64,000 bases of DNA, from positions 16,660 to 80,659 of the forward strand of contig NZ_JAJAEO010000178.1 in NCBI RefSeq assembly GCF_020447225.1, written 5' to 3'. Position 1 is the first letter of the stretch; every line of letters starts with the position of its first letter. A program made the translations under genes and the position numbers. Below the pieces are notes generated by a model that was given only the letters and a program-made list of their open reading frames with translations, was not told where the DNA came from and did not search any database. The DNA comes from Methylophaga pinxianii. Lineage in GTDB: Bacteria; Pseudomonadota; Gammaproteobacteria; Nitrosococcales; Methylophagaceae. Positions 29,275 through 38,614 of the stretch are shown one piece after another.

Positions 29275-30696
29275 ATGCAGGCGAAACAACAGTACAACTT
29301 TGAAGTAGTCAAATGGTTCGCCTATATGGCGTGTGTCTATTTGGTTGCTGGAACAGGCATGGGTGTATTTATTGCATCGCAACTAGCCTGGCCAGATCTA
29401 AATTTTGATAATCCTTATATTAGTTTTGGTCGTTTACGTCCATTGCATACCAACACAGTAATTTTTGCTTTTGGTGGTTCAACATTGATGGCAACAGCAT
29501 TTTATGTTGTTCAGCGGACCTCTGGCGTAAGACTGTGGAGCGATAAACTGGCATGGTTCACCTTCTGGGGCTGGAACCTGATTATTCTTGGCGCAATCAT
29601 CACTTTACCTTTAGGCTTAACGCAATCAAAAGAATACGCTGAACTGGAATGGCCGCTGGATATTTTAATTGCGGTGGTCTGGATAAGCTACATGTTCAAT
29701 TTCATCATGACCTTATCCGTGCGTAAGGTTTCACACATCTATGTTGCCAACTGGTTCTTCCTGGCAATGATGATCATGATCACATATCTTCACGTCGTAA
29801 ATAGCTTGTCTATTCCTGTCAGCATGTGGAAGTCATACTCCATCTTTTCCGGTGTTCAGGATGCGATGATTCAATGGTGGTGGGGTCATAACGCGGTGGG
29901 TTTCTTCCTGACAGCAGGCTTCTTAGGCATCATGTATTATTTCGTTCCTAAACAGGCAAACCGTCCGGTTTATTCATACCGCCTTTCAGTTATCCATTTT
30001 TGGGCACTGGTATTTGGTTATGTCTGGTTAGGAGCGCATCATCTTCAATATACCGCTTTGCCTGACTGGACTGGCTCGCTGGGTGCAGCCATTTCGCTTG
30101 CGATGATTATTCCTTCTTGGGGTGGAGCATTAAACGGTATGTTCACCTTGAGCGGCGCATGGGATAAATTACGTACTGACTATATCTTACGTTTCCTGAT
30201 TGTTTCTCTGGCGTTTTATGCCATGTCGACCTTCGAAGGTCCAGTCATGGCATCGAAAACAGTTAATGCATTATCACATTACACTGACTGGACTATTGGT
30301 CACGTTCACTCTGGTGCGCTTGGCTGGGTGGCAATGGTGTCGGTAGGTGCGTTGTACCATATGGTAGAACGTATGTGGGGTACCACCATGTATTCGGTCA
30401 AACTGGTCAACCTGCATTTCTGGATGGCAACCATCGGTACAGCGATTTATATCACAGCAATGTGGGTATCAGGAATCATGCAAGGTTTGATGTGGCGTGC
30501 TTATGACGAGTATGGCAATTTGGCTTATACCTTTGTTGAATCAGTCGCACAGATGCACCCTTATTACGCAATGCGTGCGATTGGTGGACTGATCTTCTTC
30601 CTGGGTGCGGTCATCATGCTGTTTAACGTAACAGTGACTATTCGCCGCGCGATTGCAAAACCATCTGCCGAAATGGCAACTGCAGCGAATATTTGA
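29275..30696 (+). CDS. ccoN: cbb3-type cytochrome c oxidase subunit I
   Basis: This is the catalytic subunit of the high-affinity cbb3 oxidase, 473 residues and 12 membrane helices. Heme and copper ligands are visible: [14 protein letters not shown] (low-spin heme b), [10 protein letters not shown] (CuB), GAHHLQY (CuB pair) and [12 protein letters not shown] (low- and high-spin heme). The K-channel style of proton entry is standard for this class. AGAAGG ten bases before the ATG at 29275 decides against the GTG at 29266, which would have the purine tract adjacent to it. The operon ccoNOQP follows; oxygen-responsive regulation is suggested by the FNR-type box upstream. Confidence 0.97.
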   Translation: MQAKQQYNFEVVKWFAYMACVYLVAGTGMGVFIASQLAWPDLNFDNPYISFGRLRPLHTNTVIFAFGGSTLMATAFYVVQRTSGVRLWSDKLAWFTFWGWNLIILGAIITLPLGLTQSKEYAELEWPLDILIAVVWISYMFNFIMTLSVRKVSHIYVANWFFLAMMIMITYLHVVNSLSIPVSMWKSYSIFSGVQDAMIQWWWGHNAVGFFLTAGFLGIMYYFVPKQANRPVYSYRLSVIHFWALVFGYVWLGAHHLQYTALPDWTGSLGAAISLAMIIPSWGGALNGMFTLSGAWDKLRTDYILRFLIVSLAFYAMSTFEGPVMASKTVNALSHYTDWTIGHVHSGALGWVAMVSVGALYHMVERMWGTTMYSVKLVNLHFWMATIGTAIYITAMWVSGIMQGLMWRAYDEYGNLAYTFVESVAQMHPYYAMRAIGGLIFFLGAVIMLFNVTVTIRRAIAKPSAEMATAANI

Positions 30697-30706
30697 GGGT
30701 ATCAGC

Positions 30707-31384
30707 ATGGCTAAAAAATCTAATAAACGCATTAGTTTTCAAGAGTGGGTAGAGCAAAATGTGTGGGGCCTGGTTTTGGCCACAGCATTAGTGGTATCGG
30801 TTGGTGGTATTGTGGAAATCGTCCCGTTATTTTATCTGGAGAATACATTTGAAGATGATGTTTATCCGGAATATGAAGAACTGCAGGGCGTACGTCCATA
30901 TACAGCTTTAGAGTTGGCTGGTCGAGATATTTATCAGCGTGAAGGTTGTTATCTGTGTCATTCACAGATGGTTCGTCCCTTCCGTGACGAAAAAGATCGT
31001 TATGGTCACTACTCATTAGCTGTTGAGTCGAAATATGATCACCCATTCCAATGGGGATCAAAACGTACCGGTCCGGATTTGGCGCGTGTGGGTGGGAAAT
31101 ACTCCGATGCTTGGCATATTCAACATTTACGCGATCCTCGTTCTGTTGTACCAGAGTCAGTTATGCCTCGTTATCCATGGTTAGATGAATCTACTATTGA
31201 TGGTGAAGGTATGGAGAAACGCCTTAAAGCAATGAAAGTACTGGGTGTGCCATATAGCGATGAAGAAATTCTGGGTGCAGCAGAAGCGGTAGAAGGCAAA
31301 ACAGAAATGCAGGCTTTAGTTGCTTATTTGCAAGTGCTCGGCACGATGATTCAATTTGAACCAGGCAGAGATTACCGTGAGTGA
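30707..31384 (+). CDS. ccoO: cbb3-type cytochrome c oxidase subunit II (monoheme)
   Basis: This is a membrane-anchored monoheme cytochrome c of 225 residues that passes electrons to CcoN. One N-terminal helix (about 17-43) and a periplasmic domain with the heme site C81YLCH85 followed by [10 protein letters not shown] are seen; the distal Met is in [16 protein letters not shown] seven bases before the ATG at 30707 fixes the start. It begins 10 bases after ccoN and overlaps ccoQ. Confidence 0.97.
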   Translation: MAKKSNKRISFQEWVEQNVWGLVLATALVVSVGGIVEIVPLFYLENTFEDDVYPEYEELQGVRPYTALELAGRDIYQREGCYLCHSQMVRPFRDEKDRYGHYSLAVESKYDHPFQWGSKRTGPDLARVGGKYSDAWHIQHLRDPRSVVPESVMPRYPWLDESTIDGEGMEKRLKAMKVLGVPYSDEEILGAAEAVEGKTEMQALVAYLQVLGTMIQFEPGRDYRE

Positions 31385-31586
31385 TTTTCTGTCTTATTTC
31401 GAGACAAATTGGTCTGCGATGACCGTAAGCGATTGGGTAGGAACGATACTGACGGTCATTATTTTCTTACTAATGTTTGGGATGTATTTCTGGGCCTTGA
31501 GACCTAAAAATAAAAAAAAGCTTGAATCGCATCGTGACTTGCCACTAAGAGATGACGATATAAATTCGGAGAAAAATGATGGCTGA
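31377..31586 (+). CDS. ccoQ: cbb3 oxidase subunit CcoQ
   Basis: This is a small membrane subunit of 69 residues with one helix (about 20-42), ending in [11 protein letters not shown], the usual CcoQ pattern, and then an acidic tail. CcoQ helps to keep the complex stable. The GTG at 31377 overlaps the end of ccoO by eight bases; a TTG at 31356 is possible but would put the first residues inside ccoO without a better ribosome site. It overlaps ccoP by eight bases. Confidence 0.85.
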   Translation: MSDFLSYFETNWSAMTVSDWVGTILTVIIFLLMFGMYFWALRPKNKKKLESHRDLPLRDDDINSEKNDG

Positions 31587-32511
31587 TAACAATAAAAATC
31601 CGCATGACTGCCCTGATACTGGTCATGAATGGGATGGCATCAGAGAGTTAACCAATCCACCTCCACGCTGGTGGACAATAGCCTTATACCTGAGTGGTTT
31701 GTTAGTTCTGGTCTATTTTATTTTGTATCCATCACTGCCTTTAGTGACGGGCAATACAAAAGGTGTTTTGGGATGGACCCAAATTAATGAATACAAAGAG
31801 GATATGGAAAAAATTGAGGCAAAGCGTGCTCCGTTTGAAGATCGTATTGAAGCTATGTCAGCGGCTGAAGTTCTTGAAGATGATGAGTTACTTCGCTATG
31901 CAGTAGGTTCAAGCAAAGTGCTTTATGGAGATAATTGTGCCGCTTGTCACGGGGTAGGTGGTTATCCACAGCCAGGCTCTGGTTATCCGATTCTTGCTGA
32001 TGACGATTGGTTATATGGTGGCACAGTAGAAAAAATCATTGAGACCCTGGCAAAAGGGCGTCAAGGTATGATGCCAGCCCATGCTGAATTGCTATCGGAA
32101 GCAGAAGTGGATGAACTGGTGCAGTTTGTAGTGAACAATTCCAATGGTGAAGCCACAGAAGCGCAATGGAAGCTCTATAACGAAAAAGGTTGTGTCGCTT
32201 GCCATGGTGCAGATGCGAAAGGTATTCAGCAACTTGGTTCTGCAAACTTAGCCGACAAGGTTTGGCGTTTCTCTGGTGAGCCAGATGAAATTCGACATAC
32301 CATCCTGCATGGCGTTAATGCAGCAAATGACCCACAAACTCGTATTGCTGTCATGCCTGCCTGGAATGAAAAACTGGCTGTTCGTCTAGAAGCTGAAGAG
32401 TATGGTGATGACCCTGAAGAATATTATGAAGGTGATGAAACCGAACGACTCTCAGAAACCGAAATCAAAAAGCTGGCTATTTATGTCCATCAGTTGGGTG
32501 GTGGCGAATAA
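31579..32511 (+). CDS. ccoP: cbb3-type cytochrome c oxidase subunit III (diheme)
   Basis: This is the diheme cytochrome c subunit of 310 residues that takes electrons from soluble cytochromes. It has the conserved N-terminal HEWDGIRELTNPPPRWW, one membrane helix (about 32-52) and two heme c sites, C120AACH and C205VACH, each with a downstream Met ligand (GMMPAH, AVMPAW). Of two tandem ATG codons the second, at 31579, is better spaced from GGAG. The C terminus carries an acidic run (about 277-290) before the final helix. Confidence 0.96.
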   Translation: MADNNKNPHDCPDTGHEWDGIRELTNPPPRWWTIALYLSGLLVLVYFILYPSLPLVTGNTKGVLGWTQINEYKEDMEKIEAKRAPFEDRIEAMSAAEVLEDDELLRYAVGSSKVLYGDNCAACHGVGGYPQPGSGYPILADDDWLYGGTVEKIIETLAKGRQGMMPAHAELLSEAEVDELVQFVVNNSNGEATEAQWKLYNEKGCVACHGADAKGIQQLGSANLADKVWRFSGEPDEIRHTILHGVNAANDPQTRIAVMPAWNEKLAVRLEAEEYGDDPEEYYEGDETERLSETEIKKLAIYVHQLGGGE

Positions 32512-32560
32512 AGCGTAATATCCAACAGTAATTAAGGTTGGTTTAAATCGGGAGATTGAT

Positions 32561-32680
32561 ATGGGATTAGATGCAGTTGCCATTGGTGCGATTGTAAGCG
32601 TAGTAATGACAATCGTCGTTATCGCTGTGATTGCTTACAAAGTCATCAAAAACATGGAAGACAGTTCCAACGATAATTAA
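32561..32680 (+). CDS. 39-residue single-helix membrane peptide in the cbb3 operon
   Basis: This short gene encodes 39 residues beginning MGLDAVAIGAIV and ending EDSSNDN. Residues 5-27 form one continuous hydrophobic helix, followed by a lysine pair region and an acidic-polar tail, so a single-pass protein with the tail in the cytoplasm is predicted by the positive-inside rule. GGGAG six bases before the ATG is a strong ribosome binding site. It lies 49 bases after ccoP and 16 bases before the operon terminator, so it is inside the ccoNOQP transcript. The small cbb3 subunit CcoM of Pseudomonas stutzeri is a comparable single-helix peptide, but I cannot show homology by eye. Confidence 0.75.
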   Translation: MGLDAVAIGAIVSVVMTIVVIAVIAYKVIKNMEDSSNDN

Positions 32681-32696
32681 ACTGAGAATTAATATT

Positions 32697-32725
32697 AAAA
32701 AAGGCCGATTGAATCGGCCTTTTTT
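32697..32725 (+). terminator. Rho-independent terminator of the ccoNOQP operon
   Basis: A perfect 13-bp stem with the loop TGA: the GC core is GGCCGAT/ATCGGCC, flanked by six A on the left and six T on the right, so it could work in both directions. It separates the structural oxidase genes from the ccoGHIS maturation genes. Confidence 0.93.
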
Positions 32726-32808
32726 GTAGGTCAAAAACTAAATTAGTAAATGCTTATGTGTGAAGGCATGATACAATTCCATCGGATAAGGTGTGTGAGG
32801 TTTAAACC

Positions 32809-34230
32809 GTGTCGGAACAACTAAAGTCAGCTGAACCCAATATTAATGACATCTATGATGAGGTCTCTGACTGGCATGTGAATGCCGGCGGCAGTAAAGT
32901 TGTAGCGAAACGTATGTCAGGTCGATTTAGACGACTTAAATGGTTTGGCATGTCCGTTTGGTTAATTTTCTTTATCGGACCTTACTTACGGTGGGATGGC
33001 AAGCAAGCTATTCTTTTCGATATCCCTAATCGTCAATTTAATTTTCTAGATATCACTATTTTTCCTCAAGATATCTGGATGCTATCACTGACCTTATTAT
33101 TTTTTGCCATATTGCTGGCAGCGGTAACCAGTATTGCGGGTCGAGTATTTTGTGGTTATTTCTGTTTTCAAACAGTCTGGACAGATGTCTTTACATTCAT
33201 CGAAACCCGGCTTGAGGGCGATACTCCACAAAAGGCGATGAAATTTAAAAATGCGCCGCTTTCAGTCAGTAAAATTTCCCGAATCACCTTAAAACACACT
33301 CTATGGTTGGCGATTGCCCTGTTAACCGGCGTAACCTTTGCAGCCTGGTTTACCGATGCATATCAGCTATGGCATGACTTTTTTACTCTTCAGGCCTCTT
33401 TGGCTGCCTGGATTGTGTTGGGCATGTTTACTGTCGGAACTTATGTGTTTGCTGGTTTTATGCGCGAACAGGTTTGTTTCTGGCTCTGCCCATACGCACG
33501 CCTGCAAGGAGTTATGTATGATCAGGATACAGTATTACCTGCTTATGATGCCGAGCGTGGAGAACCTCGCGGTAAACTTAAAAAAGGTGCTGTGGATTCA
33601 AGTAAGGGCAGCTGTATTGATTGCAAGGTTTGTGTTGCAGTATGCCCTACCGGCATTGATATCCGCAAAGGACAACAGGAAGGCTGTATTACCTGTGGCA
33701 TGTGTATCGATGCCTGTGACAGTATTATGGATAAAACCAATCAGCCTCGCGGCTTGATTCGTTACGCGTCATACAAAGACTTACATCATAATGCGGCGCC
33801 CGCGGCTTTATATAAGCGGCCGAGAGTTTTAATTTATTCATTTATTTTAATGATTGCTTTGTCGGGCGTAGGTTATGGGTTTGCCACACTATCAACCACA
33901 GAGTTCCAGGTTATTCATAATCGCCAACCGGTGTTTGTTCAGCTAAGTGACGGCTCAATTCAGAATCGATATACCCTCAAAATGCTTAATAAAACACATG
34001 AGGCCATGGAAGTTAAATATGCTATCAGTGGATTAGACGGTGCAACTTTGCATGGTATTGATGAGAGCGTTATTATCGAACCAGGCAAAGTGATTCCCTT
34101 ACAAGCTCTGGTTAGAATTCCTGATGATAAGCTCAACACAGAGCTGGAGCATCTTACCTTTATTGCGAATGTTGTCTCGAAACCAGATATTTCCGTGCAA
34201 TACGAAAGCATTTTTATGGGGCCGAAATGA
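32809..34230 (+). CDS. ccoG: cbb3 oxidase accessory iron-sulfur protein CcoG
   Basis: This membrane protein of 473 residues (also FixG/RdxA) reduces copper for delivery to the oxidase. It has five or so membrane helices, a conserved RVFCGYFCFQTVW and REQVCFWLCPYAR in membrane loops, and two ferredoxin-type 4Fe-4S clusters in the CIDCKVCVAVCPTG and CITCGMCIDACD region (about 270-305), then a C-terminal immunoglobulin-like periplasmic domain. The GTG start has GAGG eight bases upstream. It opens the ccoG-fixH-ccoI-ccoS group, which must have its own promoter after the terminator. Confidence 0.96.
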   Translation: MSEQLKSAEPNINDIYDEVSDWHVNAGGSKVVAKRMSGRFRRLKWFGMSVWLIFFIGPYLRWDGKQAILFDIPNRQFNFLDITIFPQDIWMLSLTLLFFAILLAAVTSIAGRVFCGYFCFQTVWTDVFTFIETRLEGDTPQKAMKFKNAPLSVSKISRITLKHTLWLAIALLTGVTFAAWFTDAYQLWHDFFTLQASLAAWIVLGMFTVGTYVFAGFMREQVCFWLCPYARLQGVMYDQDTVLPAYDAERGEPRGKLKKGAVDSSKGSCIDCKVCVAVCPTGIDIRKGQQEGCITCGMCIDACDSIMDKTNQPRGLIRYASYKDLHHNAAPAALYKRPRVLIYSFILMIALSGVGYGFATLSTTEFQVIHNRQPVFVQLSDGSIQNRYTLKMLNKTHEAMEVKYAISGLDGATLHGIDESVIIEPGKVIPLQALVRIPDDKLNTELEHLTFIANVVSKPDISVQYESIFMGPK

Positions 34231-34733
34231 TGGCTATTTCACAAGAAAATAAACAAGCATTAAAAAATCCATGGGTATTGGGCTTTTTAGTGTTTTTATG
34301 CACCTTTGTGACGATGAATATCATCTTTGTGTATCTGGCGTTTAAATCGCCACCGAATCTGGTCGTTGATGATTATTACGAACGTGGAAAGACCTATGCA
34401 CAAAAAGAACTGCAAATTGAACAGGAAAAAAAACTGGGCTGGAATGGCGTCATCATGGCTCCGCCAAATAGCCGAGTGAATCAGCGTCAAGCATATGAAG
34501 TACTTATCCAAGGTAAAAATTCGACCGCGGTGGAATTGGATTCGGTTACCTTATTTGCCTATCGCCCATCGGATATGCGTGAAGACTTTTCAGTTGAGAT
34601 GAATCCGATAGGCCTTGGTCGTTACGGAGTTGATATCGAATTCGGTCTGCCAGGGAATTGGGATATTATCGTTGAAGCAAAACGTGGTGAAGATGAATTT
34701 ATGATCACCCGGCGTATTTATATCGATCCCTAA
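34227..34733 (+). CDS. ccoH: FixH-family protein
   Basis: This is a single-pass inner-membrane protein of up to 168 residues that belongs to the FixH/CcoH family, needed for cbb3 assembly. The N-terminal helix (about 14-37) is followed by the family hallmark VVDDYYERGKTYAQKE and a periplasmic beta domain. It starts with two ATG codons, the first overlapping ccoG by four bases; either is plausible. The gene order with ccoI next supports a role in copper insertion or subunit stabilisation. Confidence 0.9.
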   Translation: MMAISQENKQALKNPWVLGFLVFLCTFVTMNIIFVYLAFKSPPNLVVDDYYERGKTYAQKELQIEQEKKLGWNGVIMAPPNSRVNQRQAYEVLIQGKNSTAVELDSVTLFAYRPSDMREDFSVEMNPIGLGRYGVDIEFGLPGNWDIIVEAKRGEDEFMITRRIYIDP

Positions 34734-34762
34734 ATCGACGCTAAAGAGTAAGTTGAAAACCT

Positions 34763-37219
34763 TTGTCTGAAACTACCACGCAAGTAAAAACCTGCGATTG
34801 TTTTCATTGTGGGCTTCCTGTTCAAAAGCCAGGCGAATTTGCTGCACAAATTCAATCGGTTTCACATCAGTTCTGTTGTCATGGCTGCATGATGGCTTGT
34901 CAGACAATTTATGCCGCTGGGTTACAAAGTTTTTACAATAAAACGCCGGAGGGGGAATTACTTGCTCCACCCCCAGAAACAGCCAATGACTTCCAAGCTT
35001 ATGACATTGATGAAATTCAGGCAGATTATGTCGATCAACTGGATGATAAACGCACAATCTTTCTGTTAATTGAGGGGATACATTGCGCTGCCTGCGTCTG
35101 GTTAATTGAGCATGCACTTTATAAATTGCCGGGCGTTCTAGCGGTCGATGTCAATTTGACGGCAAAACGCTGCCGTCTTCGTTGGGATAATCGCGAAACC
35201 TCTTTATCCATTTTAATGCAGCATTTAGCCAGGCTTGGGTATGCGGCGGTTCCATTCGACCCGGAAACTGCAGAGGGTGCATTAGCCAAACGTCACCGTG
35301 GATTGCTTTACCGCATGGCTTTTGCCGGTTTCGCCATGATGAATCTGATGTGGGTATCCATAGCCCTTTATTCCGGGGCCGCAGAAGATGAATTTCGCGA
35401 ATTGTTCCACTGGGTGGGATTTTTTATCGCTACACCAACCTTACTTTATTCCGGTTATCCTTTTTTTCGTAATGCGATTATCGGACTGCGCAGTCGCTAC
35501 CTGACAATGGATTTGCCAATAGCTATCGGTGCTACAGCAACATTTTTGTATTCAACCTACATTACAGTTACCGGCTCGCTGGATGGCGAAGTTTTTTTTG
35601 ATACAGTGGTTAACTTTATTTTTGTTATTTTGATTGGACGATATTTAGAAGCGCTTTCCAAACGAAATGCATTATCGGCCACGCGCAGAATGCTTGAGCT
35701 TCAACCAAAGCTGGCAACAGTCATCGATGCGGGAATCCAACAGACAAAGCCCATTCGTTCAGTCAAGGTTGGTGATCTGGTGTTGGTGCGGCCAGGCGAA
35801 AATATCCCTGTTGATGGTGTAGTCACAGAAGGTGAGAGTGCCGTCGATGAGTCTATGCTTACCGGTGAGTCACAACCGGTTCGTAAACAACGTGATGATA
35901 CTGTTGTGGCGGGCAGTATCAATGGAGAAGGCGCCTTTGTTGTCAGGGCCCAACAAGTCTTGAGACATACTGCTTTAGCGAAAATCATTGCCTTGATGGA
36001 TGAGGCACAAACCTCCAAGGCACCTATTCAAACTCTGGCAGATAGAATTGTTCCCTGGTTTGTTGTTATCACCCTGACACTCGCGACATTGACCTTTATG
36101 TTCTGGGTGGGAAGTGATTTTGAAAAAGCCTTGCTTGCTGCAGCTTCGGTGTTAGTTGTGACTTGTCCCTGTGCGTTTGGAATGGCCACTCCCATGTCAA
36201 TTGCTGTGGCAAGTGGTGTAGGGGCGAGTAATGGAATTCTTATTAAGCAGGGCGAAGCGCTGGAATTCTTGTCACGAGTAACACATTACGTGTTTGATAA
36301 AACGGGAACGCTGACCGAGGGACGGTTAAAGTTGGTTGAATGCCAGGCTGTTGAGGGATCCACAGCACAATCTTTATTACAAATTGCCGCCTCAGCAGAG
36401 CAACAATCCGAACATGGTATTGCAAAAGCGATTATTTCTGCGGCTCAAGAAAAAGCTCTTGAGCTGTTGGAGATATCGGCCTTTCACGCTTCTCCTGGAC
36501 GAGGTGTGGAAGCGGAAATTGCCGGGAGTAAAATTCTCGTTGGCACAGCGGAATGGATACGCTCACACCAGGTCGAGATGAATAGTGAATGGCAATCAAA
36601 AGTGAATCAATTAGAGCAACGTGGCATCAGCTGTGTGTTTGTGGTCAAGGATCAACAACTCATTGGCGTTTTGGGCTTATTCGATACATTACGTGCAGAT
36701 GCCAAAAGCATGATTACAGCTATGCTTGCTCAGGGCTTAAAAGTGACAGTTCTTAGTGGAGATCGTCAGCAGGTTGTGAATTCAGTGACCGCAGAGTTGG
36801 GTAATATCCAGCGCATGGCAGAAGTCTTACCAGGCGATAAACGTCAGTTTATTCAACAACTCCAGCAACAGGGTGATTGTGTTGCAATGGTTGGAGATGG
36901 CATTAATGACTCCCCTGCATTAATCCAGGCTGATGTGGGTATTGCCTTGGCTTCCGGAACTGATGTGTCGATTGAAAGTGCCGATATTGTATTGTCGCAT
37001 AATCAGTTGAGCCAAGTGGCATTAGCTCGGCAATTAGCAGCCCGCACCCTGCGCACGATTCATCAGAATATTGTATTATCGATTAGCTATAACGTGATTA
37101 TGGTTCCATTGGCAATGATGGCATTAGTCAGTCCATTACTGGCGGCAATCACGATGCCGATAAGTTCGTTACTCGTCATTGGTAATGCTGCCAGGATTAG
37201 TCGAATATTTAAGAGGTAG
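34763..37219 (+). CDS. ccoI: Copper-translocating P-type ATPase CcoI
   Basis: This P1B-type ATPase of 818 residues supplies copper for the oxidase site. An N-terminal cysteine-rich zinc-ribbon-like part (CDCFHCG and CCHGCMMAC) precedes the metal-binding domain with IHCAAC; the membrane CPC motif is at 468-470, the phosphorylation site Asp512 lies in DKTGTLTEG, and [10 protein letters not shown] follows. It starts at TTG and has only a weak purine tract, so the first residues are uncertain. It follows ccoH by 29 bases and precedes ccoS by three. Confidence 0.94.
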   Translation: MSETTTQVKTCDCFHCGLPVQKPGEFAAQIQSVSHQFCCHGCMMACQTIYAAGLQSFYNKTPEGELLAPPPETANDFQAYDIDEIQADYVDQLDDKRTIFLLIEGIHCAACVWLIEHALYKLPGVLAVDVNLTAKRCRLRWDNRETSLSILMQHLARLGYAAVPFDPETAEGALAKRHRGLLYRMAFAGFAMMNLMWVSIALYSGAAEDEFRELFHWVGFFIATPTLLYSGYPFFRNAIIGLRSRYLTMDLPIAIGATATFLYSTYITVTGSLDGEVFFDTVVNFIFVILIGRYLEALSKRNALSATRRMLELQPKLATVIDAGIQQTKPIRSVKVGDLVLVRPGENIPVDGVVTEGESAVDESMLTGESQPVRKQRDDTVVAGSINGEGAFVVRAQQVLRHTALAKIIALMDEAQTSKAPIQTLADRIVPWFVVITLTLATLTFMFWVGSDFEKALLAAASVLVVTCPCAFGMATPMSIAVASGVGASNGILIKQGEALEFLSRVTHYVFDKTGTLTEGRLKLVECQAVEGSTAQSLLQIAASAEQQSEHGIAKAIISAAQEKALELLEISAFHASPGRGVEAEIAGSKILVGTAEWIRSHQVEMNSEWQSKVNQLEQRGISCVFVVKDQQLIGVLGLFDTLRADAKSMITAMLAQGLKVTVLSGDRQQVVNSVTAELGNIQRMAEVLPGDKRQFIQQLQQQGDCVAMVGDGINDSPALIQADVGIALASGTDVSIESADIVLSHNQLSQVALARQLAARTLRTIHQNIVLSISYNVIMVPLAMMALVSPLLAAITMPISSLLVIGNAARISRIFKR

Positions 37220-37222
37220 GTC

Positions 37223-37435
37223 ATGGAAGTCATATACGGACTATTACCTGGAATGTTATTGCTGGGTTTAGTAGGTGTGGTGGTTTTTTTCTGGGCTGTA
37301 CGCAGCGGTCAATATGACGATATGGAAGGTGCTGCCAATCGAGTTTTGATGGATGACGATGAGCATCCAAAAGAAAATGGCACAGCATCAGAGTCAGAAA
37401 ATAACGAAGATAATAATGAAACAAAATCTGATTAG
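37223..37435 (+). CDS. ccoS: cbb3 oxidase maturation protein CcoS
   Basis: This small membrane protein of 70 residues is needed for heme and copper incorporation into cbb3 oxidase. One helix (about 5-27) is followed by the CcoS signature FFWAVRSGQYDDMEGAANR; the tail is unusually long and made of Glu, Asn and Ser. It follows ccoI by three bases. The last 20 bases overlap the start of the periplasmic binding protein gene, which is therefore attached to this operon. Confidence 0.93.
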   Translation: MEVIYGLLPGMLLLGLVGVVVFFWAVRSGQYDDMEGAANRVLMDDDEHPKENGTASESENNEDNNETKSD

Positions 37436-38591
37436 GATTTTTTTACTATCCTGTATCAGTCTTCTATTCACTGAAAATGTGCTAGCGGCAGAAGTCCGTA
37501 TTGGCATGAGTAGTGCATTAACTGGCCCATTATCCGAGATGGGGTTGTCAATGCAGGCCGGAATAAATGCCTATTTTTCCAAAGTAAATCAGCGCGGTGG
37601 TATTCAAGGGCAAACACTTGAACTACTGGCTTTGGATGATGCCTATGAACCGGAAAAAGCCGCAGCCAATATGCGGCAATTGATTCATCAGCATCAAGTC
37701 GTGGCGGTTATGGGAAATGTTGGCACGCCAACGGCTGTTGTGACGGTACCCATAGCTGAACAATACCAGGTTGCATTGGTGGGTGCTTTTTCTGGTGGTG
37801 AAGTTTTAAGGCGTGAACCACCCAGTCTATATGTCATTAATTATCGACCGGGTTACCGTCAAGAAGTTGAGACTTTGATAAATGGTTTATTGGAGGTGGG
37901 GATTAAACCCGATGAAATTGCGTTTTTTACCCAGCAGGACAGCTATGGAAATGCCGTTTATCAGGCGGCAGTGAGTGCGTTAAAGGCCCAGGGGGTTTAT
38001 CAGGTAGATTTTCTGACACATGCCTATTACTCACGTAATACTCTCAATGTGGAAAGAGCCGTTGCGACGATATTAAAAGCAAAAAAAGCGCCCAAAGTCA
38101 TTTTGATGGGCGGCAGTTACGCTCCATCGGCCAAATTTATCAAACTGTTACATACTGATAGACCCGATTTGTGGTTTGTAAATGTTTCTTTTGTGGGCAG
38201 TCATGCTTTGGAAAAGTCCTTAAAGGGAATCAAAGCAAATGTATTGGTCAGTCAGGTGGTCCCGGAAACGGATACCGATTTACCGCTAGTGAGAGAGTAT
38301 CGTCAGGCTTTATATGAATATGATGAGCAACTGCTGCCGAATACAGTGTCTTTGGAGGGGTACATTGTTGCAAAAGTATTCTGTCAGGCTTTGCAGAGCA
38401 TTAATGGACCTATCGATCGGGAATCGGTGATTAATGCATTAGTTGAGCTCAATGATTTAGATATTGGTCTGGGCAGTAATATTGAGCTTTCAAACCATCA
38501 ACAGCCCGCAAGTAACAAGGTCTGGTTAAGCAAGTTACAAAATGGGGTATTTCAGTCATTCGAATGGCATGCGCTTGAGTTGCCACAATAG
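37416..38591 (+). CDS. Orphan periplasmic substrate-binding protein (LivJ-like)
   Basis: This is a type I periplasmic binding protein of 391 residues with a signal peptide ending NVLA-AEVR (cleavage near residue 23). The body shows the Peripla_BP_6 pattern: GMSSALTGPLSEMG, INAYFSKVNQRGGIQG, VVAVMGNVGTPTAV and QQDSYG. The start is the ATG at 37416 inside ccoS, since longer readings lack a signal peptide at the N terminus. No permease or ATPase genes follow; a GGDEF-EAL receptor gene starts 23 bases downstream, so a sensory role is more likely than transport. Ligands of this family include branched amino acids, amides and urea. Confidence 0.88.
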   Translation: MKQNLIRIFLLSCISLLFTENVLAAEVRIGMSSALTGPLSEMGLSMQAGINAYFSKVNQRGGIQGQTLELLALDDAYEPEKAAANMRQLIHQHQVVAVMGNVGTPTAVVTVPIAEQYQVALVGAFSGGEVLRREPPSLYVINYRPGYRQEVETLINGLLEVGIKPDEIAFFTQQDSYGNAVYQAAVSALKAQGVYQVDFLTHAYYSRNTLNVERAVATILKAKKAPKVILMGGSYAPSAKFIKLLHTDRPDLWFVNVSFVGSHALEKSLKGIKANVLVSQVVPETDTDLPLVREYRQALYEYDEQLLPNTVSLEGYIVAKVFCQALQSINGPIDRESVINALVELNDLDIGLGSNIELSNHQQPASNKVWLSKLQNGVFQSFEWHALELPQ

Positions 38592-38614
38592 CTTCATTAA
38601 CAGGATGTAACAAT

